From the NCBI GenBank assembly GCA_958450325.1, contig OY288248.1:2852001-2916000 (forward strand): DNA of 64,000 bases, given 5' to 3'. Shown here piece after piece: positions 23,453-33,400 of this stretch. The position numbers and the translations under genes were made by a program. The notes below the pieces were generated by a model, which searched no databases, was not told the origin of the DNA, and saw only the letters and a program-made list of their open reading frames with translations. Source of the stretch: Agrostemma githago (taxonomy: Eukaryota > Streptophyta > Magnoliopsida > Caryophyllales > Caryophyllaceae). The number at the start of each line of letters is the position of its first letter. Positions within the stretch are counted from its first letter, which is position 1.

Positions 23453-26400
23453 ATGGGAGCAGGCCAAAGTCGTGGCGATTTGGATTTCCCAGATTCCGAC
23501 AACGATTACTCCGAAGAAGAGAACGACGATGAAAATTACGACACTTCTTCCGAAAACGAATCCAAATTCACAACTCCACCTCCTCATTCTTCCACTTCAT
23601 ACGATGTCGACGACATTGATTCAAGGTTAAAAGCTTTGAAACTTAAGTATGGGTCTAATTTACCTTCTTCGAAGGGTAAAACTCCTGCTGTCGTCAAACT
23701 TTACCGTCATATTGGTGGTACGTCTTCTGATTCCAAGTGGACTCTTGAGAAATCAACCGATTGTTCGTCTTTTCGCTTCGTAAAGTCGAAAGACGAGGAT
23801 GAAAATGAAGACGAAGACGAAGACGAGGATGGAGGTTCTGATGAGGATCAGGAGTCGGCTGGGTCGTGGGAGCTGCGGGTCGGGTCGAAGGTTCGGGCTA
23901 GGGTTTCGTCGGAATTACAGCTGAAGATGTTTCCGGAGCAAAGGCGGGTTGTGTTCATCGCCAACGGCTCCGTGTGGGCGTTGAAATTCTTGGAGCAGAA
24001 CAATTGGTATGATCAATTTGTATCACAATATCAGAACTGTCTTTTCGAGAATTTGTATGGTTTGCAGGCGAACGATGCGAATAAGCTGAAAGTATACGGT
24101 AAGGATTTCATTTCTTGGGTGAATCCGGAGGAAGCGGATGATACAATGTGGGATGCTCCGGATAGTCTTGAACCGGATCAACAAGGGTCCGGTTCAAAAC
24201 CGAACCCGAAGACGACCCAGTTTGAGCATGACCTGTTGGAGGAGTTCGAGGAGGAGGTTACGAATTCGACAGGAATACAAAGCTTGGCGTTGGGTGCATT
24301 GGACAACAGTTTCTTGGTTGGGAGTGATGGTATCCAAGTGGTTAAGAATTTCAGGCATGGTGTTCACGGTAAAGGCGTAAACGTCAAGTTCAATCGAGGT
24401 GATAACAATGGCGGCCGTGGTGGTGGTTCGAGCTATTCGACTCCGAAGAAGGCGCTTCTGATGAGAGGCGAGACGAACATGATGCTGATGAGTCCGGTGG
24501 CGCAGGGGAAGCCTCACGCCAGTGGAATCTCCCAGCTGGATATCGAAACAGGGAAGATTGTTACAGAATGGAAGTTTGGAAAAGACGGGGCTGATATTTC
24601 GATGAGGGACATCACTAACGACACCAAAAGCTCGCAGTTGGACCCTGGTGGTTCGACATTCTTAGGACTCGACGACAACAGGCTATGTCAGTGGGATATG
24701 CGTGATCGAAGGGGATCAGTTCAGGACATTGTGAACAATTCTCCTGTACTGCACTGGAATCAAGGGCATCAGTTCTCTAGAGGGACTAACTTCCAGTGCT
24801 TCGCCTCGACAGGGGATGGCTCCATTGTTGTGGGATCCATTGATGGCAAGATTCGGCTTTATTCTAAGACGTCTATGCGAATGGCTAAGACCGCGTTTCC
24901 TAGCCTTGGGTCGGCTATTACTCATGTGGATGTTACTTATGATGGGAAGTGGATTTTGGCCACTACTGATACGTATCTGCTCCTTATTTGTACGTTGTTT
25001 ACTGATAAGGATGGTAGGACTAAGACGGGTTTTAGTGGGCGGATGGGTAACCGTGCTTCCGCTCCTAGGTTGCTCAAGTTGATGCCTTTACATGCTCATT
25101 TGGCTGGTGCAAATAGCAAGTTCCATGGTGGCCAGTTCTCTTGGGTAAGAATCATTAATACTCTTAATCATTTTTGTGCTCTTGGATTTTGTTGGGTTTG
25201 CTGATCTTGGAAGTCGCATTTGTGTTCTGATTATCATCGTTGAATGCTGATTTGGATGTTCTTAGTAGTTATATGCTGTTTACTTCCGTTTTTTTATGGT
25301 TCTGATACGAATCTATATTGATATTGAACTTTGGAAATGAGGTGTGTGTTTGCTAGTTTGGGAATTTTGTTGGGTTTGCTGACCTCGGAAGTTGCATTTA
25401 TGTTCTGATTATCGTCATTAAATGCTGATTTGTATGTTGCTAATAGTTATGTGCTGTGTTACTTCCGTTTTGTTATGTTTCTAATACGAATCTATATTGA
25501 TATTGAACTTTGGAAATGAGGTAATGAGGTGTGTGTTTGCTAAGTTTAAGTATGCCATTTGCTTTGATGCTTTGCTCAAGGATCTTGTGCATTTGTTGTA
25601 GCAAGTTACATGGTGTCCAATTCTCTTGGGTAAGAATCATTAATGCTGCAATCATCTTTTTGCCTTGTGTGGTATACGATTTATTCATAATTAGTGTTGG
25701 ATTTTGTTGGGGTTGCTGTCTCGGAAGTCACATTTATGTTCTGATTATCGTCATTAAATTCTGATTTGGATGTTCCTAGTAGTTATGTGCTGTTTTACTT
25801 CCGTTTTGCATGCTTCTAATACGAGTTTATATTGATATTGAACATTGGAAATGAGGTAATGAGGTGTTTGCTAAGTTTGAGCGTGCCATTTGCTCTGATG
25901 CTTTGCTTAGGGATCTTGTGCATATGTTTTTAGCATTCCTGTGGAAGTGTGGAGCTATGTTGCTCTTGAAGTGGTTCACTTCCTTCTACCCTCTTTTGGG
26001 CGTGGGAGAGAATGGTGTTTCCAAAAACCTAACTCAATTATGTTGAACTAACTTGCTTGATTGAACTTTTTGTACAAATTACGAAATACTTCACATATTG
26101 ATATAATTTGCAGAATTTGCTATGTGCATGTGAGTAGATTTTGAATTCATGCTCATGTGGATGATGGGAACAAGGTTTTAAAGATTCATGACCCTCCTAA
26201 CAATATAAATGGAACGATTTAGTTCACTTATTTCCTGTCTTTCATCCAAGAAGGTTCCTTATTGGGGGATTTTACAGTGATCTGTAGCTTTGAAGTCCAA
26301 GTTTAGAATGGGCGTACAGGCGTATAGGCGTTGAGCTTTTGCTGAGAACGCAAATGCTGAAACATAGTCACTTTCCTTCAAGGAAAGGCGCTTATCGGAG

Positions 26401-27017
26401 GGAGTATGCTTTTCTGTTCGGTTCAACTAGCTTATCATTGAGCTTTTGATGTGCTCCATTGATTTATGGGCTCTATAGTCATGACTCATGAAGCTCGTTG
26501 TCTGTCTGGCTTTAGGCTTCTGTTTACAGGATATGTTAGCTATGTTCATGCACATTTTTGTCTTGTTACTTGTTAGTTATTACACTTTTCATCTTAAACT
26601 CTTGTTACTTGTTAGTTATTACACTTTTCATCTTAAACAAATGACTGAGACGGAGGGAGTACCTCATAGGAAAGGAATGTTGTTGAAGGAAGGTATATGA
26701 AATCAACTCTCTATAACCTTTTGCATTTGCAGGTAACGGAGGATGGGAAACAAGAGCGACACATAGTGGTAACAGTCGGGAAATTCAGTATTATATGGAA
26801 CTTTGAGCAAGTGAAGAACAGTGCACATAAGTGCTACCAGAACCAGCAAGGGTTGAAGAGCTGCTACTGCTATAACATTGTGTTGAAAGACGAGTCCATC
26901 GTCGACAGTCGGTTCATGCACGACAAGTTTGCAGCAGATTGCAATTCTCCTGAAGCTCCGCTTGTCGTGGCAACCCCAATGAAAGTGACTTCGTTCAGCA
27001 TATCTGCCAAGCAATAG
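23453..27017 (+). CDS. VID27-like / CYPRO4-like protein
   Basis: Two exons, 23453-25144 and 26733-27017, joined in phase 0 by a GT-AG intron, give 658 residues, close to plant VID27-like proteins. The start MGAGQS fits an N-myristoylation signal (Gly2, Ser6). An acidic N-terminal third follows, including a D/E run at about residues 117-131. The middle is a PH-like section (KMFPEQRRVVFIANG) and the C-terminal half is the VID27 beta-propeller-like region with landmarks TGKIVTEWKFG, STFLGLDDNRLCQWDMRD, QCFASTGDGSIVVGS and a terminal TVGKFSIIWNFEQVK. Yeast Vid27 is linked to vacuole import and degradation, while the plant role is poorly known. Intron 1 contains a partial duplication of the end of exon 1. 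Confidence 0.9.
25105..25945. repeat. Tandem duplications within VID27-like intron, including a copied splice donor
   Basis: A module of about 160-180 bases (GGATTTTGTTGGGTTTGCTGA through ATTGATATTGAAC) recurs at 25184, 25361 and 25699. The end of exon 1 plus its donor and the first intron bases (AGCAAGTTCCATGG...TTCTCTTGGGTAAGAATCATTAAT region, 25115-25157) recurs with changes at 25600-25644. The two together suggest a roughly 490-bp tandem duplication plus a smaller one. The copied exon end has lost the upstream reading frame. Confidence 0.8.
26562..26639. repeat. 39-bp tandem duplication in VID27-like intron
   Basis: CTTGTTACTTGTTAGTTATT... occurs twice in direct succession (26562-26600 and 26601-26639) with one difference at the last base, so it is a recent duplication. 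Confidence 0.9.
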
Positions 27018-27254
27018 TTTCTTCCTGAGTCACGCCTACTTCCAGACACTTGTATTTCTTTCTGCGTGACTGGTTTTATCAGGGTCGTTTTTTTTCTAGT
27101 TGTATGTCTTCTTTTCTTCTGTAAAAGACGGTGTTGTGATTTGTGGTGAATCATGCAAGTCAGTAACTGTGTGTAGAATCTAGGGATTTTATATTTGTTC
27201 AAAATAGTCCCTTCTGCTAGGAAATGGGATCCTGAATTCTTAACTCCAAATATT

Positions 27255-27328
27255 TCAGTCTGTTTATTTACCATGTGGGTAATATTTTATCTGTTGCAAT
27301 ATAATCGTCACAAGCAAGAATTTGTGTA
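27255..27328. mobile_element. Right-end fragment of Mutator-like MITE
   Basis: CATGTGGGTAATATTTTATC followed by ATCGTCACAAGCAAGAATTTGTGT matches the right end of the 5560-5742 family. It lies between the convergent VID27-like and GIY-YIG genes and may be part of both 3' UTRs. Confidence 0.65.
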
Positions 27329-27348
27329 CAGAGTAATATGCAAGATGA

Positions 27349-28757
27349 TCAAAAGGGACTTGATTGCCAATCTACTCGTAAATGATCAAAACCAAACGAA
27401 TCCTTAAGCTTCTCCATGGCGGCATATCTATGACGCAGCAACAATTGCAGGCGTTTCTCTGTCTCTTCCTCCTCCATGCCTTCTTCCACTTTCCCTACTT
27501 CACGCCGCATTTTCCTAGAGATGTTCTTCCATTTGGATTCAAACTGACAAGCTACCCAAAAAAAAAAAAGATATGTAAACTGTAAAGGTAGAAGAAGAAG
27601 AAGAAGCATTCAATTAAACAAGTAACAAGCAAGTCGAGAAGCATGGATATAAGTACCTAAACTACGAGTAGTGAAACCATGGACAAGGCAAGCGCAAAGC
27701 CATGGCCTTCCAGCTCGAGACGCTTTGGCCCCTCCCTTCACTTCACCATTGTGCTGCCTCAGACTACATAATCACATTATATTGCAACTTAGTAACAAAA
27801 CATTTCACATATTTCGATGAACTATTTTTTAATATTCTACCATTAGCAGCATATTGAAACAACGTAACCAATTTCTACCTGAAAAAAAAAATATAATTTT
27901 CCCTAATTCTGTTAACCTTTTTTTAGTCAAACTTGCTGCTAAAACCTGTTAACCGTATTCTGCTAATGTTATTAGATACTCCCTTTATCTTCCTGAGTAG
28001 GTCTCCTGAGAGACGGTCTCTTATTAACTTTACTGAGAAACTAAGTACAAATGAAAGTAACTGTGGTACAAACCTAATAAAAGTAAGTACGATTAACATA
28101 AAAGAGTATACAAATATAAAGAGGGTATGCTCCTTATAAAAACAGGTACAAAACAAAATTGTCATTTAAGGGTAGAGTGGTATGAGAGTGGTCTCTCAAT
28201 AAGTTATCGAAAGACCGCATCTTCCAAGATTTTGTGTATCTTCTTAAATAAGTCTCGTATTCTTTTTTTACGACTTTTTTTAGTTAGCCTAGTTTCCTTT
28301 TAGGAAAATATTTTTATCTCTATTTATCTCTCGTCACATGCATCATATCGACACAAAATCTGGTACTGCAGTTTACCAAACAGCGCCTCGAAATGAAATG
28401 AAAAGGAAATGGGTAGGATGGATACCGACGAGGGAAATCAGTGGTGACACCGACGTAAGTCTTGAAAGGGGGATTCGTTGAAGCGATCAGATACACACAC
28501 CATTCTGATTCTTGTTTCTTTGTTGTTGTTGTTGTTGATGATGATGAAGAATTTGTATTCTCTGTTGATTTGACGACAACTTCAATTGTAGGATTTGGTG
28601 GGGTGCGATGGGGTTTCATAGATCGAAATGTATGGCACAATTTCAATTGTTTCACCATCTTATTCGAATTCACAATTGAATTACGAGTAGTATTTTCTGT
28701 TTCTAAGTTGTTTGAAAAAATGGAGAGATTTGAATGATTTCCAGCAATTTTCTCCAT
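27349..28757 (-). CDS. GIY-YIG domain nuclease-like protein
   Basis: Three exons: 28757-28426, 27763-27657, 27551-27349, all GT-AG, 213 residues from the first ATG. A second ATG at 28658 gives 180 residues and has a better context (A at -3, G at +4), so it may be the true start. After a serine/threonine-rich linker, the GIY-YIG fold begins at about residue 86: VYL (88-90), YVG (101-103), then DFPRRLRQHNGE and KASRAGRPW. This is the UvrC/SLX1-type nuclease fold, and I recall Arabidopsis At5g43210 as similar. The C-terminal RING/PHD zinc finger of true SLX1 is absent; instead the protein ends in a charged helix and FGFDHLRVDW. It is therefore a GIY-YIG protein of unknown substrate rather than SLX1 proper. 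Confidence 0.88.
27829..27961. mobile_element. Fragment of GGCCCTATTTGGCAAA-type MITE
   Basis: TTAGCAGCATATTGAAACAACG and TGCTGCTAAAACCTGTTAACCGTATTCTGCTAAT match, reversed, the element at 21068-21370. Both ends are missing. It lies in intron 1 of the GIY-YIG gene. Confidence 0.55.
27999..28230. mobile_element. GAGAGACGGTCTC-type MITE
   Basis: Begins AGGTCTCCTGAGAGACGGTC and ends with AAAGACCGCATCTTCCAAGA; the interior (CTGAGAAACTAAGTACAAATG, AACAAAATTGTCATTTAA) matches the element at 55356-55570 closely in the same orientation. It lies in intron 1 of the GIY-YIG gene. Superfamily not assigned. Confidence 0.7.
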
Positions 28758-28829
28758 TGATTCAGATACAGCAATTTGGGTCCTGGTTTCACCTACAGTA
28801 TGATTTTGTAAGCCACGGGCTAATACGAG

Positions 28830-29101
28830 TAATCACTCCGCCCCACAATGATTTATCCACTTTTATTCAAATGTGAGGGATTAAAATAATACTTACTCCG
28901 TTCCAATGAATTGTTTGCCTTTAATTTTGGCATTAAGGGCAATAAATCCAATTAGGAGGTGACATGTGGAGGCAATGGTCAAATTACATATAAAAAACAT
29001 TCCTAAAATTGAAAGACAAACAATTCATTGAGACGTCCCAATATGGAATATGCAAACAATTCAATGGAACGGAGGGGGTAAGTGGGTAGTTGGAGGGAGT
29101 A
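28830..29101. mobile_element. Stowaway-like MITE interrupted by a second one
   Basis: Outer ends ATCACTCCGCCCCACAATG and GTAGTTGGAGGGAGTA face each other; the inner element (28894-29080) splits it. Confidence 0.7.
28894..29080. mobile_element. Inner Stowaway-type MITE (nested)
   Basis: TACTCCGTTCCAATGAATTG at the left pairs with CAATTCAATGGAACGGAGGG at the right. The body is closely similar to 29982-30171 and 46868-47074 (GTTTGCCTTT, AAAGACAAACAATT). Confidence 0.85.
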
Positions 29102-29184
29102 TTTTTTTAGACAAAATTCGAGATGAAACCGTTTCACGTTAAGATAATACTCCGTATGAGACGTGAACGTAATTAGAAAATTAA

Positions 29185-29310
29185 GATATTTTGACTTACT
29201 GGTTGAGACTAGGTACCGTGGATTATAGGCCTTAGGTTCGAATTCTCCTTTCCCCTGTATCATAATGCGACTAAAAATGCACGTTTCGTAGAACCAGAAA
29301 AATTACTCCA
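29185..29310 (+). mobile_element. Degenerate SINE
   Basis: Reads ACTGGTTGAGACTAGGT then TTAGGTTCGAATTCTCC, CCCCTGTATCATAATGCGAC and an AGAACCAGAAAAA tail, matching on the plus strand the family at 12090-12209 and 49353-49476. Target duplication not clear. Confidence 0.65.
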
Positions 29311-29515
29311 AACTAACGAGTTTTGAAAAAAATAAATTACAAACTAACTACCCAACAAGGTTACCTGAAACATAAGACCGTCTCATCTGATAGTACTTTA
29401 TAACCTCTCCGTTTTTGTTAATGATCCCAACTTATTGATTACGAGTATAAGTCAGTCCGATAAGAAAGTCCCTATATTCCTGACTCAAAAAGTACGCTAG
29501 ATGTAGTAAAAGTAG

Positions 29516-29755
29516 TAGTCCCTCCTAATTTGAGTAATCCTTCCACTTTTCTTTTTGTGTTTAGTTTGATTTTTTTCCCACTTTCCTTTTTTGAATGTAC
29601 TTTTAATTCTTCTTTATTCTTTTCCTGTACACTTAAACCCAACACCTTTTCACTTTATACCCACTATTTACACTTTTACACTTTATACCTCACTTTTTAC
29701 CCATTTAATCTCTTCCCCCAAAAACTGGGGAGGAATACTTGAACTAGGAGGGACT
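29516..29755. mobile_element. MITE with AGTCCCTCCTAATTTGAGTA ends
   Basis: The left end AGTCCCTCCTAATTTGAGTA pairs with TACTTGAACTAGGAGGGACT at the right. The interior is T-rich. It is Stowaway-like but with diverged termini. Confidence 0.7.
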
Positions 29756-29981
29756 CTGCGCAAATTATAGCGCAAATTATAGCGTACATACGGTGTGACA
29801 GTTATGAAAATACGTAATTTATGAAAATGACCACGACTAATTCGTAAAATTTAAAAATTGTCACTGTTTATCTCAAAGTGATCAATAATTAACCTAAAAT
29901 GATCAATTTCTATCGCGTACTCTGCATACATTACTCATCTCATTTTGCATTAAAGACGAACAAATGAACGAGACGGCCAGA

Positions 29982-30171
29982 TACTCCCTCCGTTCCAATG
30001 AATTGTTTGCCTATTCCATATTGGGGCGTCTCAATGAATTGTTTGTCTTTCTATTTTAGGAATGTTTTTATGTGTAATTTGATTCTTAGCTCCACATGTC
30101 ACCTTCTAATTGGATCTCTTGTCATTGGTGCCAAAAGTAAAGGCAAACAATTTATTGGAACGGAGGGAGTA
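29982..30171. mobile_element. Stowaway-type MITE
   Basis: TACTCCCTCCGTTCCAATGA to TTGGAACGGAGGGAGTA, arms nearly perfect, TA ends intact. It is about 300 bases upstream of the kinesin start codon, so it may lie in its promoter or leader. Confidence 0.9.
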
Positions 30172-30468
30172 GAATTTACCATGAACCGGTGTTGTAATAA
30201 AATAAGTTGTTGTCCAAAGCCGACAGAAACAAACACTGAATAATAAACCACTTTTTAACTTTTATTATTAACTCCACACTTAATTCTCCCAACGGTCGAA
30301 AATCCAGAATTGAAAATTTGAAAAAACCCACAATTCTAAGAAAGCAAATCAAACCCAATTGAAATCAAATTAAAGACGACTCTATTCTTACATATTTCCC
30401 AACTTTTTTTCTTCATCATTCATCTAGACTTTTCAATTCGGAAACCCACAAATTAAACATCACCTCGC

Positions 30469-33400
30469 ATGGAGTTCAATAATGTCCACGATTTCCAACA
30501 AAATTCAGAAACCCTAATTCTGGGTGGTTCAGGTTCTGGGGTTTTTGATTTGGGGATGAATAATCTGATTGAGGGCGACCCACCAGCATTGATAGGTGAA
30601 ACAATCTCAACTGATCAGTGTAAAGATAGCACGATGGAAGATTCCCAAGATTCTGTTGGAGATTCTATGCTCTGTGATTCAAGTTCTAGACTTGTTATGA
30701 CTGGCTTTTCAAGATCTTGCTGTACAGGTTAATTCTTTTCTAGCTTGATAAGTTTTATTTAATGTCGAATTTCGATACGGTTTGTTGAAATGATTGCTAG
30801 TGCTTACGATCTAAAGGATGCAAATTTGGTAGATTTATATGCTACATTGTTCATAAACTGTGAAATGAAATTATCCTGAATAATATCGCGTTCTTGAGCT
30901 TCGGATTAATCATTTGGAGAGCAGATTCTTGTTTGTAACGAGAATATCCGTGGTAAACCCATGACGGGTCAAATAATATCCGCTTAGTGTAGATAAAGAC
31001 AAATAATTTGGTACTCTCTATGTTTGGCTTTATTTGACTCATCATCGATTTGGTATCCGTCATAAGGGAGGGTTACTCTCTGCTAGCCGAACCCAAACTG
31101 TTTTTGGAGTTAATATGTTGTCATCATATAGGCATCAACCCGCCATGGGATACGATGTTATTACTCCGTATATGATAGATTTGGGGGCTTAGTTTTGGTA
31201 TTTCTCCCCAAATATTAAACAGGCAGGACTTATGATTCACTGTATATTAGGTAAGACGTCGTAAGTGTGAAATGGATTCAAAATTGTATGTCTAGCATTG
31301 GGTTTTGGGTATATGTGTCTTGATCGATTTCTGTATTTTGAATACAGATGACATCGTAACATTTGTAAATGCCGGTTGTGAGGATACAAGTCAAGCAGAT
31401 TCGGGTGTTGAATTCACTGCTGATACTCACTATCAGGGAGGGGATGTCCTCCGGACTGATGAATGTATATCTGATAGTGGTGATTACCCGTTCATATACC
31501 AGTCAGCACGATTTGGCAACTTTAGCTACCAGTTCAGTGATCTTCCTTTGGGAGATTACTTGGTTGACCTCCACTTTGCTGAAATAATTAACACTTATGG
31601 ACCTAAGGGAATGCGACTATTCAACGTCTTTATTCAGGATGAAAAGGCAAGTATTCGTCCTAAAATCTATTGCCGAGTTTCTGCAGAATTGTGTTGTATA
31701 CTGATGATAGTACATGGACTTCATGAATCTTGCAGGTTCTCTCTGATTTTGATATATTTGCTGTTGTTGGAGCTAACAGACCGCTTCAGCTGGTTGACTT
31801 CAGAACCCATGTTAAGGATGATGGACAACTTCTCATGAGGTTTGAAGGTCTACTCGGAACTGCTGTCATTAGTGGCATTTGCATTCGTAGAGCACCAAAA
31901 TTGGGAGGTAACTTCTACATGGAATTTTTAGTTTAGAATGTTAATTCCAAATCTCGATTCACTCATGGCAACAGAATATGATATATTGTTGTTATTTTGT
32001 AAATATTATTTTGCCTTAATTGTAGATTCTCAGCTGGCACATGAGTACCTCCGCTGTAATCATTGCGCTGGTGAAATGGAAGTTTCTGCAGCTCAGGTAA
32101 AGAGGGAATATGGAGCACTTTTGAAGGTGAAGTATTTACTTCATGTACTGTTCTGACTGTGTTGGTTCTTGGTATCAGGAGAAAGGCATACGATTGAAAC
32201 TAACGGCCAAATATGAGAGGAAAATAGACGAGTTGAGCCTGCAGTGCCAGCGCAAGACAGATGAATGCTATCAAGCTTGGATGTCTTTGACTGTCGCGAA
32301 TGAGCAGCTGGAGAAGGTCAGGATGGAACTTGACAACAAATTGTTCAAAACTTATTCTCTAGGTAAGTTCAGAACTGTAGACAACTCTCATAATCGTGAC
32401 AAGGTCGGAGCTCTGAGTTATCTTATGCAAAAGAGAACTACGTGCGAGCTTGATATGACACACAAATGCACTCCTTGTAAAAAAGAAAGACAATATCTTT
32501 GCTTGTTACTCAGTATAAAGTAAGCTCGTTTGATTGGTCGGATCATTTCTCGTCTGCTTTGTATGGTGACAAGAGTTGGAGGCCAATGTTGTTGTGCAAG
32601 CTACATCATCACATATCTGATAATTCTTGTTTGTTTTATAGATCAGACAGTTGAGAAACAAGCCAAAGAATTGAAAACTATCTCGAGTAAGTATGATCAT
32701 GATAAGAAGTTTTGGATCTTGGCAATTTCAAAATTAGAAGAAAAAATGAAGGTAACTTCTTTAAGTACTTGTTTTGTGTACATAGTATGTCATTCTGAAT
32801 CTGTTTTATGAATTTCGGTGGTTAGCATGTTTTAATAAAATGATTGTCTGAACCATAACACAGAAACTGAAAGAAGAACAATCTGAACTGTCCAGAGAAG
32901 CACATGAATGCGCTGATTCAATTCCCGAGTTGGCCAAAATGGTTTCTGCAGTTCAAATGCTAGGTAAGATGAAGTTTTAGCTACTTATATATCCTTTTTT
33001 ATGGGTTTTGATTAGAATGCCTTTCTGAAGCCATGTTTTTCCAGTTGCCCAATGTGAAGAATTTAAGGAAAAGTATGTCGAAGAACAAAAGAAGAGGAAA
33101 AAGCTTTTCAATGAAGTTCAAGAAGCGAAAGGCATGTTCTTCTCTCAAGTAGCTCAAAAGTTATTCAACCTCTTTCTCTAATTACGAGTTTACATACCAT
33201 ACAAATTCCAACCCAATTTACATACCATGCTCCTAGCCCGTGTATCCAAAAAAATTCAGTGATTATGACTTAAGAAACTGATAATAGCTTTTGCCATCAG
33301 GGAACATCAGGGTCTTCTGCCGGTGCAGGCCTTTAAATAAAAAGGAACATTCAAATGGATATGCGACAGTAGTAGATTTCGAAGGTGCAAAAGATGGGGA

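Larger units (their letters stand above)
28758..30468. other. Divergent intergenic region between GIY-YIG and kinesin genes
   Basis: Promoters of both genes must lie here. Contents: a Stowaway nested in another (28830-29101), a SINE-like piece (29185-29310), a 240-bp MITE (29516-29755) and a Stowaway (29982-30171). No gene recognised. Confidence 0.5.

Noticed and set aside
32097..32130. Longer kinesin exon 4 ending at 32126
   Set aside because: It would leave a 52-bp intron, shorter than plant introns normally are, and the shorter exon better matches the spacing of related kinesin-14 proteins.
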